Source: Mactromeris polynyma
Lineage: Eukaryota; Mollusca; Bivalvia; Venerida; Mactridae
Assembly: GCA_032209605.1 (NCBI GenBank)
Contig: JASFXZ010000003.1
Span: 8,124,807 to 8,188,806, forward strand
Direction: 5' to 3'
DNA: 64,000 bases
In this document: positions 50,401-62,231 of the stretch, in pieces
Numbering within the stretch: position 1 is the first letter of the stretch
Layout of the letters: every line of letters starts with the position of its first letter
The notes under the pieces: generated by a model
What the model was told of the DNA's origin: nothing
The model's input: the letters and a program-made list of their open reading frames with translations, nothing else
Databases searched by the model: none
Made by a program: the position numbers and the translations under genes

Positions 50401-51500
50401 TGATAACCTCCTCATTCGGATAAGTAATGTTCACCCGCTTAGCAGCCACTGAAATCCATAGACGTGTAATAACAAATATGGCTTATTAAGTGTTTCTGCA
50501 TTGTGCGTATAAATGTATAAAGCATAAGTTTTTAACAAGCTATGGGGTTTATTAGTAAAATCCAATAGCATATTACATGGTGCATTTGTTATAATGCATT
50601 TAAGAGAATAAGTATTGTTCATCTAGCATAGATATGTGGAGGTTTATTCATATCATCGTTAATATGACTATCTTTACCTCGTACAGCAATAGTCACACTA
50701 TTGCTAGCAATCGTGATACTAAGAAGATTTCGTGTAACAAGAAGAGATACTTATTCTATACAATGTAAATTATACGTAAATTAATTCATTTTAAAGGGAA
50801 TAATGATTGAGTTCATCAAATATGTTTGTGAATGAAATATTCAGATAATCGTTAATATGCTTATGTTTACCTCGAACGGAAATGGTCATAATTTTACTTT
50901 TATATATGACAAATCCAATTGAAATAGAACAATACCACCGATCGCCATGATTTGCAGTCGTAATATTCTTAATAGTCAAAGTTGCGTCATTGGAAGATGA
51001 ACATGAGTAGTCGTAAAGACCAGGATCCGGTTTTACGAAAAGAACGCAACCAGCAACGAAAACACCGACTCTAGCACCATTACTTATCCAATCTGTTCCA
51101 ATAACAGTTTCATTTCCCATATATTTGCAAGAAAGTGTCAGTGGGTTAAATTCGGTGACCATTGACGACGAAAGGCTAAGAACTGCTTTCGAATTTGCGT
51201 TGGAACAATCTACAAATAAAGTAAGAGACATAAAAAGCCAAAGTAAAATACATGGAATTTAGTGTTTTATTATATATACGAGAAGGAGTTACATATATTA
51301 TAAACTATCCAGTCAACAGTAAGTGCTTGTGAAAATAACTGAAAACATAAATTGTTAAAGTCGTTAAAGCTAGTCTTTACGTACCGAATTGTGCATTAAT
51401 TTCAATACAGGCAAGAATCAAATGTGTAGAAGTATTGAATTTAAATTTTACCTGATAATAACATCAAAAGCAGAAGATAAAATGTAAACGACAAATCCAT
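47415..51500 (-). CDS. receptor copy 8: Ig-Ig-Ig-TM, FN3 lost (447 aa)
   Basis: Exons: signal 51452-51500 (MDLSFTFYLLLLMLLS), V-like Ig 50871-51209, Ig2 50101-50448, Ig3 49361-49630, transmembrane 48261-48392, short 47783-47822, tail 47415-47580. The FN3 exon survives only as about 40 bp of its 3' end (48899-48936); the rest is deleted. Because FN3 is phase 1 on both sides, joining Ig3 straight to the transmembrane exon keeps the frame: 1344 nt, 448 codons with stop. Ig motifs: LSCKY...ADW-type region changed to TDWISN, DRWYC; LYCETSFGRPKPDITWYKD; CSADCNPSC...DNGTYVC. Helix IVRIALGVFIVALITYGIY, then RRLK. Tail: QYRN, QYLEL, TAYETI, so the first motif is altered and the last has diverged. A SINE sits in the enlarged Ig3-to-TM intron. 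Possible pseudogene, but no stop or frameshift found. Confidence 0.75.
48648..48872 (-). mobile_element. tRNA-derived SINE with 11-bp target duplication
   Basis: On the minus strand the element opens with a tRNA-like head (TTAGCTCATTCGGTAGAGC, then GGGTTCGATCC) and ends in an A-rich tail (GATGAAAACAAAAAAGAAAG). The sequence GTTCTATATCT lies on both sides (48641-48651 and 48873-48883), a target-site duplication. Anticodon stem and acceptor pairing are broken, so it is not a functional tRNA. It lies 16-60 bp from the truncated FN3 remnant of copy 8. Confidence 0.85.
50679..50735 (-). pseudogene. extra V-like Ig exon remnant (3' end)
   Basis: It encodes the last strand of a V-like exon (VTIAVR) with an intact GAG|GTAAAG donor, but has no upstream part. 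It is joined directly to sequence from the block normally found upstream of signal exons (ACAAGAAGAGATACTTATTC). It sits between the complete V-like exon and Ig2 of copy 8, showing that copy 8 was built by recombination between two gene copies. Confidence 0.75.
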
Positions 51501-54500
51501 TTTGAATTCTTGTAAATTTTTCAGCCTAACTTTCTTACAATTTAAACATATATTCATATTTCAGCATGTGATGTTTCGATCTAGAACAAGCAATTTATAT
51601 GAAGTGTATTCAAGCAGAAAAGGATGTGAATTGTTGTACCCGGAAGATTATTTCTATAAATGTACATTAAAGGTCATAGTAATTTCCACAACAAACTACA
51701 GTGATCAGTCGTCAGTTCTTAGCGTAAAACATATCAGATTTAATGTACATTAAGCAATATAACATTGAGTAACCATCTCTCTTCTCGAATAGTGTTAATG
51801 TTTCCTGTTGTAAGAATATACTATCAATTTAACCTTATAAGAGCAGCCACCTCTCTTTAGAGTTGCTCTGGAGAGGTTTCTTTGTACAAAGGTTATGTTT
51901 GTAGAATCTACTTATTTCCTTCAAACAAATAACAGCACTGTTTTACTAACAACAACACCTTTTAATACAAAGCAACAGATCTTACGCACATAAATACTAT
52001 CAACACATTCTTAGCAACATATTTGTTTTTCCTGTTTTCACCAGTACACGTATTTTGTTCACAGCTTACATTGTAATTGAAACAATCCTAGTATATACAT
52101 GTCTGTCAAACAATGAGTCATAATTGGAAGGACTATTTTGATGACACGATATCAGATACTCAAGTATCATGACTAATCCATCAATTATTATTTTTTATAA
52201 AGATTTCAGAAAGAAATTGAAAAAATGTAGAGTATGGAGGATCACAGTCCCAAACTAGATGTATCCATAGGACACGGATGTCCTTGCCATGGGCTTTTCA
52301 GTAGAATACAAACACTTTGCTTGTAAAAGCCAAATAATTATGAACCAATATTAATTGGAAAGCCAATTTGCTAAGAACAAAAAGAGGCATGACCTCTCCA
52401 AACATTAGCAGATTGTAACTGAAATCAAACTGGACCTGTATTTCACTATCTGATGCTTATTGTGCCCAATATGAATTGAATACATCCATGGTTGCAAGGA
52501 CTATTGATCGGAGAGCAATTTTTGTAAAAAGGGTCAATAATCTTTAAAGAAATGCCGGATAGTAACCGAAATCAAACTAATTTTCATGTCGAAACGGGGG
52601 CCATAACTCCTCCAAAAATTGTTGAATTGTAACCAATATAAATCTTGACCTGTATTGTAATAATTTTTTTATGATTGGAAACCAATTTTTTGTCAAAAAA
52701 GGTTTATAACTCTTCCAAAAATTGGTAAATCTGTAATCGATATCAAACTTGACCTGTATTTTATTATCTTATACGTTATTATGTGGAGGTCAAAGTGCTG
52801 CTGGTAAAAACGAAGACTCATAACTTGATCCAGTCAGCTAAATTGTCTTTAATCAGATGAACATGTCAGTATTGATTGGGAATGGTTATGGTTAACTACA
52901 TGTGCCGTCTGATATCTACGGAAAACGTTGATATAAAGAGTTTGGCGTGAAAATGTTGTAATTGGCTGTTTACCACAATTGGGGGAAATTGCTCAATGCA
53001 ATTGCCACATACAACACAAGACAATGCCTCCCCACACAGATCCACAGACAAACAACAGTCTACAAAACATAAGGCACTGAGGAGGTGCATGTGTAAATAT
53101 GCATGGGAACAGGGGTGCAATTAATGGTCTGGCCGACCATAAACCTAACTACGGACATATTATTGGGACAACAAAGGTGAAACAATTTAAAGGTTTGAGT
53201 ACATCACGGAACAAGCCAAGAAAGTCAGTAATAATAGGCCGAAAGCCGGGAGATAAGAACGTGAATATTATATCAAGTAAAATAAATGCACATGTGGATA
53301 TGGGAGCTTAAGGTAATGTTCAAAGGTTTATAAGTTTTCTTGTTTTCGATATTCATCGTTTCGATTAAAACAGTACGTTTTATTTTAAATACGTGCTCTG
53401 ATTTTGCAGAAATTGACAGAAATAGGAATTCAAATTGCAGCCACGAAAACCGCTATCTTTAAAAGTGTTATAATGTCTGACGCAAATGTATGAGTTGTTG
53501 ATTCAAATTACATAATAATGCAGATAAAAAAGTAATGGCACTTTTTTCTTAATATTTTCTTATTCCTTCATATGTTCATGCAGTGAAACCACCTGTGTAC
53601 AAAAAAAGAAAATTGACGAAAAGTGAGAAATATTTGATATGAATTAAAACAAAATGATATTTTGGGGATATTTGTGTCACAAAATATACAGAATGGTCAA
53701 ATTTCATTTGAACAAACACACATGAAGTAACAAGGAATGCTACATACAAAAGACAATGTAAAACAAAATGTGTTACTTCTGGACTTAAACTAACATAATT
53801 ATATACCTTATAAAAATTATATAGTGAATGACTGCCAAAATACTACCTTGAAAGTGCTGTGATATTTAATTTAGATAAACTTGAGAACTCTATTTTAATG
53901 ATTCTAGTTGCCATACATATTGAAGGAACATAACCCATGTTCATTAGGAGGTTAATACCTTCACATAAAATAAATCAAAAAGAACATGCATTACATATTT
54001 GAATAGGAAATGTTACTATTTACATGAGTACACTTATGTAAGAGCTACTGTGATGCTCTAAAATATTTATCAAACATTTGTTATTTACAACGTCCAAATC
54101 ACACAGTTTCCACTTAATAATTGTCATTAAGGCCAGTTCATGTTATGTTACAGACACAATACACAAGAAATTTAATCAAACTATGAATATGTACAATATG
54201 TACAATATAATTGCTGTAAAATTATGTTATTCATATTATAAAAGACATATATGTAGTCCCATTAGTACAGTCAAATATTTCGGAGATGCCTCGTAATGTC
54301 AACTGTTGTTATCCATACGTATAATTTATATGACCAAATATCAATTCTTTTTAAAATAGTGCCTTTTAAAATCTTATGTAATTTCATACGTCTTAAATAA
54401 CAGATTTTATGTACTTTCTTTAATGGAAATGGTGATTCTTGGAATGTTTATGCAACACAAACTGATTAAACGTGAGTGCAATACTGAACACAATTTAAAA

Positions 54501-54723
54501 CACAAGTTTGGAGTGTTACTACTTTTGCGAATATGTATCCAAGCATTCACAAGATATAATAAATATAACTTATTGAAATGTTCACTATAAATATAGTATC
54601 GAAAACAAAAACAATTTTACAAAGTTTCAGTAATGTTTTTTAAAATAAGTTGCACTTCTAGTGGCATTTTAGTATATTTACAGAATCCATATACGTCCAA
54701 TTTCACATATGTCAGTTGTTTAA
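51501..54723. other. long inter-gene flank (type A) between copies 8 and 9
   Basis: Noncoding; same order as the flanks at 20.7-24.0 and 33.4-37.0 kb. The upstream block is at about 51501-51770, an R1 copy at 52990-53275, and TAGTCCCATTAGTACAG near 54255. No gene supported. Confidence 0.6.
52990..53275 (+). repeat. R1 repeat in type A flank
   Basis: Forward copy with ACACAAGACAATGCCTCCCC, AAACATAAGGCACTGAGGAG and GGTCTGGCCGACCATAAA. Confidence 0.55.
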
Positions 54724-57700
54724 TTACTGCTGGTCAATCTTTTCATACGTTGAAGAATCACTCAGATTAACTCTATCTAACTCCACGTATTGTTCAACAT
54801 CTGGGTTTAAATTGTCGTTAGCTGATCCTCTGTCACCTGATTCACCGGATGTTTTCATAGAAGTGTTGACGTATGGATGTCTCTCGTTTCTAAATGATGC
54901 CAAATAAACATTTTAACATAGTAATTTCATGATTCTCCAATTAAATTACTCTTGAGTTATCTCATTATAGGAATAAGTAAAATGTACAACAGAACGAATT
55001 GAAATACATATTTAAATTATCAATTTTTCAATAACGATTGAAGTAATTGAATTACTTACCCAACATCGCTAGTACCCGTTGCTCTCTCTAAAATATAATG
55101 AACATATACTTGAAAACATGTTTAAACGTAATACAGACATTTATATTGGAATTATTTTGTTCCTTTTGATGTTTTACATAGGATATATTGAATAATATAG
55201 ATTGATAGTGGAATATTGACACAACCAAATATGTTGTAGGTTTTAATACATCTAGTGATGTTTTTGCCACTGACCGTTCCAAAGCGGTATTCCTACTTTC
55301 ACTCATCATTTCTGTTTGTGTCTTGTGTCCAATTTGCCTTTGTAATTTTTCTTTGTGCTTCGTACATAGCATTTCCTGCTCGACTGTTACACATGATAAG
55401 TCAACCTCAATCGTAATAATTATTCATATCGTTTCCTCCTTATACATACACATAGAACATTGTGTTCAATTGACATAATTCAATAGAACATTTTAAGGAA
55501 ATTAATCATTCAAATTACCTGTGTTAGACTTGAGACGCCTTACAACCACTGTCATGTAAATTCCATACGTTATCAAGGCAATAATAAACACTCCAAGTAT
55601 TACTCCAACAATAAGCGTTGTGTTATCAGATTTTTGTTCGCTCGATGATCCTGAAATCGTCAAAAATGCTCACTTTGTTTTCCAGTTAAACGGCTACAGG
55701 AGGCGCAGTTGTTATTATACCCATGTCAATCAGTTATCTGTATGGTCTTAATAAACTTAACTATCACAGCTATGAAACATCAAAGGAATGGACTAACACT
55801 ATATCAGTTAAACATTAATCATTACTTCTGAAAATCGGAAGTATTCGTTTTAGTAACCATATACATAAAGTCAAGTATGTTTGTTTCTAAAAGTAAATAC
55901 CTTCGTTGCCAATTATGTTGATTACTTGTTGCATGTACATTGGTTCTGATTGTCCAATGCGGTTTTCAGCAATCACTCTAACATCATATTGTCCCGGGGG
56001 CATCTTCGAGAAAACACCAACATACATCCCGTTGATATTGAGACACTGGTCATCGTTTTCCTTCACTTTGGTTTGATTGGTCCAATTGTTTGAATCCGTT
56101 CTGGATGTTTGTATGACAAATGTTTGACTTAGTCCACCATTGTTGCCACCTCTCCATGTGAATATTGGGACATCATAGCATGACAAGAACTTCAAGTCGG
56201 ACGGTGCATCTGGTTTGTCTGATATGTAAGAAAGCACCAAATAAGTCATATCCTTTAGCAAATAGTAGGGAAATTAAACAATTTAGTTGATAGTTATTGA
56301 AATAAATACTTCTAAATATTAATAAAAGCGAGAGAATACGTAACTACAGGGAAAGCCACATTCACAAGACAGTGCCTCCCCACGCAGACCTCCGGAAAAA
56401 CAACAATCCACAAAACATAAGGCACTAAAGGAGGTCAAACGGTACACATATTAAGGAACTGAGGCACAAGGAATGGCCCGGCAGACCACAAGGAATAACT
56501 AGGAGAATCAAAGTGGACAGTAAAGGGAGGAGGGAATAAATGGATGGAAAAGATCACATGACAAGTCAAGACAACTGGCCGTAATAGGTCAAAAATGGGC
56601 AGGAAACAATCTGAACACTGTATACAGGGGAAAGGGAAATACAAAACACATTCATAACACAAACAACAATCATATAACGAATTACAGCCTTGGAAATGTC
56701 AGCAAAAAATACTGGGGGTATAAATCGATTTAACAGCTAGCTAACCTCACCCTTAATCGCTTTATGGTCCTTGATTTCCAACATATATACATAAATTGAC
56801 TAAGTAGGCAGTAACTAATCATTAAAAGCAACCAACCATCACGCACATAACAACAGACACTGTAACTAATCCAACACGAAAGAACAAGCAGCCTCAGTCT
56901 GACTTTGCACCCCGTAACTAAACTAGTAACATAAGAATGTGAAATACAAATGTAACCCTAAAATTTCAAATTAATAATGCTGTTTAAAGTAAGGTCAACT
57001 CGATAATGTAGTAAATAATTAAACAATTCTTAAATATTTGTGATAGGGAATTTAAAACTAAAATAAATATGTTTATTAATCAAACTAAAACGAAAACACA
57101 AAATACGACTGTACCCAATGAATATTAAGATGTGTTATAAAACTACATTGTAGAGAGAAAAGTTTTCTTGGTAGTGTATAATAAAATATCTATGACGTCA
57201 TACAATTTTAATGACGTCATAAAAGAGAGAGAATACGCGGCCACAGGGAACGTTACTTACACAAGAGAGAGAATACGTAACTACAGGGAAAGCCACATAC
57301 ATAAGACAGTACCTCCCGACGCAGATCTCCGGAAAAAACAACAATCCACAAAACATAAGGCACTAAAGGAGGTCAAACGGTACACATATTAAGGAACTGA
57401 GGCACAAGGAATGGCCCAGCAGACCACAAGGAATAACTAGGAGAATCAAAGTGGACAGTAAAGGGATACATGTTGATTGCTACCAAATGTTTTTTTCAAT
57501 TAAATGTGTAAGTTTGGTTTTAATTAAATCATGAGGAAGTGAAGTATAAAGAGTGGAGAACTGATAGGTAGAGATACGTGTTGCTCTAAAATGTAAAGAT
57601 TGAAATTTATTCAAAACTTCCGTATAATTTTTTATGCCCCAGTAAAGGTTTATACTGGAATTTTCAAAAGTGTTATTGCAATATTTAACAACTTCAGCTT

Positions 57701-60700
57701 TAATAGCTGTTATACAACCAGTGAGAAGTTTCGAAATTTGTGTAGTTGTAGTGAAGCTCGCATTAGCAATGAATCTAGATTTATATGGTATTTTACGTAG
57801 TTTAGGTAACCAATACATAGTTCGTAACTTATTACATTTGTATGCGACTTCTACATTAACTTTAGACAATTCTGAGCTGTGTCTGTCAATTATATCATCT
57901 GCAGACGATGTAATAGGACTGTAAGCTGCAGTACAGTTAAGTTCATTATTTAGGACTTCCGTATAATAAAACCGTCATACAATGACTGTGTTGTTAGAAG
58001 CTTTATCAGCTGGCACAAGTACAAATTTGTTGTATAATTCTTGAATTTTATTTTTGAAAATACGGAAGGACACTTTCGGATCTTTACGTAGGAGATTTGG
58101 ATTAGATTGATATAACTTAATTCCTTAATTCTTTGATCTATGATTTTTATAATTTCATTCTTCCACGACGTAACGGCATTGACATCTGCATGTTCCCTTT
58201 TACACCATTTATTTGCACAATTGTTAAGAGAGTGAATATTGTGTTCATTACATTTATAAAAATCTATCTTGTTAGGGTACCTATATTTGGGGCCATTCGA
58301 AATTAAATTCCTAACCCATTTGAACAGTCTCAAGAATTCCTTCCATATTGGCCAGAATTATTATCAGAGATATTGAGATCAGTAGTAATGTTGTTATATT
58401 TAAATACTGCATTGCGTATAGGTGTATTGTATTTATAAGAAATAATAGGTAGTTCTAAATTTTTAAAGTACAAAGGAATTAAAGATTTAACAGTGTTATT
58501 TCTTAATACGCTTTGTATATCAATAAAATAAATGCTAAATAGTCATATCATGTCTTCTTTTTCGTTTAATATTTACATTAATCCTAGTGCCACGTGATCT
58601 TCTACGGCGTAATCGTGTTTGTGCCAGTGAAAATATGTCTATATTTAAATTTTGAGAGATATTACCGTGTTCATAAATATTGTCATTCAGGCCCAGAGGA
58701 TAGGGTGATTGTAACTTCTTAATCCATTCCAACTCTATTAAATGTCGTGTTCTATATCTTTGTGAAACTGTTTCTTTGTCTTTATAAATAATTTGTTCCA
58801 GTGGTTGAAATGTAACATAGTTAAGTGAGTGTCCAGACATTTTAAAATGTCTATCAATAAAGTTCTTATATTTCTAATTATATCGTATTTTATATATGTG
58901 TTCTCTTAAGCGTGTTTTTATTTGTCGGCCAGTCTGACCAACGTATTGTAAACCACAGTTAGGACAAGTTCAAGTAAGTAGATAAACCATATCTCTACTA
59001 GTACATGTTATATCAGTTTTAATATTAACGTTAAAGGTTCCACCATTTACATTTGAAATAGTATTATTTTTACAAACTAAATACTTACAACATACACACC
59101 TCTTAGAACTGCACTTAGAGATAGTCGGGTAGGTCCTAAGTTTCTTTGTATATCCATAATTCGTAGCACCATATTTCCGAAGCATTGGCGATCCCAGACG
59201 TGGCAATGAAATTTTTAAATAGCGATTGAAAAAAATAGTGCTGGAATTTGAGGAAACAAGAGGAACTATCCTTTTTGGTGTATTAATTTTCTTTGTAATT
59301 GTCATGTAGAGTGTTTAAAGATACCATTATGCAACGAGTGTCGTTCAACACGGCACAAAAAAGCTTAACTTAAAAATTAAATAGTATGATCAATTAAATA
59401 ACTATGCTAGAAAGGAATGAATTTATATGTATATAAAGATGTACATGTATCTCCAAAATAACGAGTTAAAAGTTACCCAATCTACTACAGCTAACTAGGC
59501 CGCCAGAAAAGAATGAACATACATTTTAAAGTATGTAACCATTTTAAAATATGTAACCAAACATTACAGTGTAAAATGACTGTCGTTGCCTAATCTTCAA
59601 TGTGGTATATGTTAAAGAAAATGTAGTAAAAGACGTGAGTGGGGAGGGAAAAGTATTATGAATGTATAAGTGCTATCCCTGGTGGATGAAATGATAACAT
59701 TTTTTAAAGCAAGTGCGGTGCGACTTTTTACGGCCGCCACACTACCAATGATCAAAATGAATATCACATCACATTAATATAAAATGTTAGATTTCTTTAC
59801 GTTTAAGTAAACAGCCATTCAAAACACAAAGAGACATGAAATTATATGCATTCATAAGTAAAAGAATACAGAGGCAAAATGGACAAGGGACAAGGCATAA
59901 ACATAATGGATGGGTCAAAATATGAGTATCACATTGAAACGCTCAGTGGCAAAATGATACACTACCTTAGAAGTCAAAATATATGATTATCTGATAAAAA
60001 ATATGCACGGCTCACAAGAACAATCAGTGATTTGGTCAACTCGAGGTTTGTTCCAACTCTTGTTGCTTTGCACACGTAGGTTCCATTGTTGTCCCGAGAC
60101 AAAACACCAAGGTCTAATAACGAATGTCTGCTGATTGGAGAATTCTGGCCAAGTTTGTACCATGATACTATACAACTTGGATTACAGTCAGCGGAACATA
60201 ACACAACATCCCCTCGAGTATGTTCATCTCTTTCAAACACACCCATACTTGTGTTGAAATCAATGTTAACAGGGCCATCTGAATGTGTATTTAGAAAACT
60301 ACAATTGAATTGTTATCAAAATGTCTCCTTAAGTCGTATATGATGATAAGTCATAAAATATCAGCGAACAAAGATGGACAGTGTGACTAATGGTAATTCT
60401 TTAGTAATTATGGACTCGTGTTCGACCATTATACGACCAATGAAGATTGTCTTTGAATTTTCGAGCTAATTACCTTTCGTTTTATATTTTTTGTGGATAA
60501 TGAAGAGAGTACATAAATGAATAAGGCCAGCAAGCATTCTGTCACAAAAGCGTTTTTTGATAGCAGTTAGATCATTATGGAAATTGACTTAAAATTGTTA
60601 CAAGGAAGTCACAGTGTATTAAATAAATATAGCTTTTAAAGTTGATTCAATGTTGAGGGAAAATGGTACTTATATACTATTTGATACAATCAATAAAATA

Positions 60701-62231
60701 AAAGTAAATATTAATTAACATAAATATGAAAATGTATCACGTACATTCTACGTTTAATTGTGGTTTCTTCGCAGACATAACTGTCGTTTCGTGGGTGCTG
60801 TTTGCCACACAGTAGATTCTCATACCATGGTCAAACCTCGTTGGCGTATACAGCAAAGCGCTAAGTGAACTGTAAAGGTCTGTTACGTTTAAGTGTTTGT
60901 TGTATTGATATGTAACAGTATCTATCAATTTTACATCATCGAATATGTCAAGCGTGTTTTCGTCTTTATACCACGTGATATCAGGCTTGGGTCGTCCAAA
61001 AGAAGTTTCACAAGATAATTCCACAACGTTTCCTTCTCGTATTGTGATTACCTCCTCATCTGGATAAGTCATGTTTACCCGCTGTACAGCCACTGAAATC
61101 CATAGACGTGAAATAAAAATATGAATCAAACTTTATCAAGTATTGAATACGGGAGTTGAAAATATTTTTACTTAAGTTCACATTTTTCTACATTGTCCGT
61201 ATAAAAGTATAAAGCATTGACTTTTAACATTATATCCGGGCTTTTGAGTAAAATGAATAGAATATTACGTGGTGTATATTATTTATTTGTTTAATAGAAT
61301 AAGGATTGTAATCCTAACATTGATTTGTGGAGGACTATTCATATCATCGCTGATATGACTATCTTTACCTCGTACAGAAATAGTCACACTGTTGCTATCA
61401 ATCCTGACAGAGGGAAGACTACGAGTACAATGCCATTGATCGCCATGATTTGCAGTCGTAACATTCAAAATAGTCAAAGTTGCTTCATTGGTAGATGGAC
61501 ATGAGTAGTCGTAAAGATCGGGATTCGGTTGAAAGAAAATAAGGCAATCGGCAAATAAAATACCGACTCCAGCATCATTCCTTCTCCAATGTGTTGCATT
61601 TACAGTTTGATTACCCAAATATTTGCAAGTAAGTGTAAGTGGGTTAAATGCGTTGACCAAAGACGACGAAAGGCTAAGAACAACTTTCGAATTTGCGTTG
61701 GAACAATCTACAAATACAGAAAGAGGCATAACAAGCCAATTTATAAATACATGTAAGTTAGTTTTTGATTATATGTACTCGGTACATTTAAAAAACGCAC
61801 ATTTTAATATTCATACTTCATTAAAATTTATTTTATTACTTTTGAAACTCATTTTTTTTATGAAAAAACTAGTCGATTGTCATGAAATTTAGCATACATG
61901 TTGCGTACATGTGCAATGATGTCATGTGAATTTCTTTTCTTGTATCCCAAAAGTCAGTCAATGGACGTTTAGAAATCCCATATCGTGCGTGATTAAATGT
62001 ACTGAGTACATATACGAGAAGGAGTTACATGTAAATACGAACTCTCCAGTCCACAGTTACTTCTGAAAATTACTGAAACATTAACTTTAAAGTGGTTTAA
62101 GCTAGTTTTTAATACTCAATTGTCCATTAGTTTCAATACAGACAAGAATCAAACGTGTTGAAGTATTGAATTAAAATGTTACCTGATAATAACATCAAAA
62201 ACAGAAGATAAAATGTAAACGACAAATCCAT
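54724..62231 (-). CDS. receptor copy 9: Ig-Ig-Ig-FN3-TM-tyrosine tail (549 aa)
   Basis: Intact gene model. Exons: signal 62183-62231 (MDLSFTFYLLFLMLLS), V-like Ig 61369-61707, Ig2 60745-61092, Ig3 60009-60278, FN3 55901-56218, transmembrane 55519-55650, short 55060-55087, tail 54724-54889. Total 1650 nt, 550 codons with stop. The short exon is 28 nt because of a 12-nt in-frame deletion compared with copies 5 and 8. V-like Ig: LTCKY...THW...ADC...YSC...QWHC. Ig2: LSCETSFGRPKPDITWYKD and RIYCVANS. Ig3: CSADCNPSC...NNGTYVC. FN3: FTWRGGNNGG and VRVIAENRIG. Helix: LIVGVILGVFIIALITYGIY, then RRLK. Tail: YVNT, YVEL, STYEKI. The Ig3-to-FN3 intron is 3.8 kb, about ten times that of copy 6, because of the Penelope-like element and R1 copies. 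Ig2 uses a slightly different donor (T|GTACGT). Confidence 0.85.
56320..56720 (+). repeat. R1 repeat, first of a direct pair
   Basis: Full-length-looking forward R1: GAGAGAATACGTAACTACAG, AAACATAAGGCACTAAAGG, CAAGGAATGGCCCGGC, then GTCAGCAAAAAATACTGGGG. About 200 bp of it is repeated almost exactly at 57265-57466, in the same orientation. Confidence 0.65.
57225..57466 (+). repeat. R1 repeat, second of a direct pair
   Basis: It matches 56330-56526 almost base for base and stops at AGTAAAGGGA, where the Penelope-like element begins. A short extra copy of its opening (GAGAGAATACGCGGCCACAG) precedes it. The intervening 0.7 kb is not R1. The region 57190-57222 holds two TGACGTCA palindromes about 20 bp apart. 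Confidence 0.6.
57467..59330 (-). mobile_element. Penelope-like element with N-terminal GIY-YIG (Naiad-type), truncated
   Basis: Reading 5' to 3' on the minus strand: 59305-58970 opens the protein and ends at an in-frame TGA. The same frame continues with a GIY-YIG nuclease (CPNCGLQYVGQTGRQ, then TRLREH, GHSLNY and ELEWIKKLQSPYPLGLND) to 58535, interrupted by TAG at 58874-58876. A shifted frame, about 58520-58360, has LPIISYKYNTPIRNAVF. Frame 57950-58333 has NGPKYRYPNKIDF. Then 57480-57940 holds the start of the reverse transcriptase (YWLPKLRKIPYKSRFIANAS). The nuclease therefore precedes the polymerase, the reverse of canonical Penelope elements but the order known for the Naiad group. The RT core and 3' end are missing. 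It lies in an intron of copy 9. Confidence 0.8.
59331..59748. other. noncoding, 5' side of the Penelope-like element
   Basis: Unlike the equivalent introns of the other copies, so part of the inserted material. Array intron sequence resumes at about 59749 (ATGAATATCACATCAC, shared with copy 6 near 38690). No coding signal; may include the element's 5' untranslated part. Confidence 0.4.

Noticed and set aside
57600..57924. Plus-strand frames opposite the Penelope-like RT
   Set aside because: Shadows of the minus-strand reverse-transcriptase frame.
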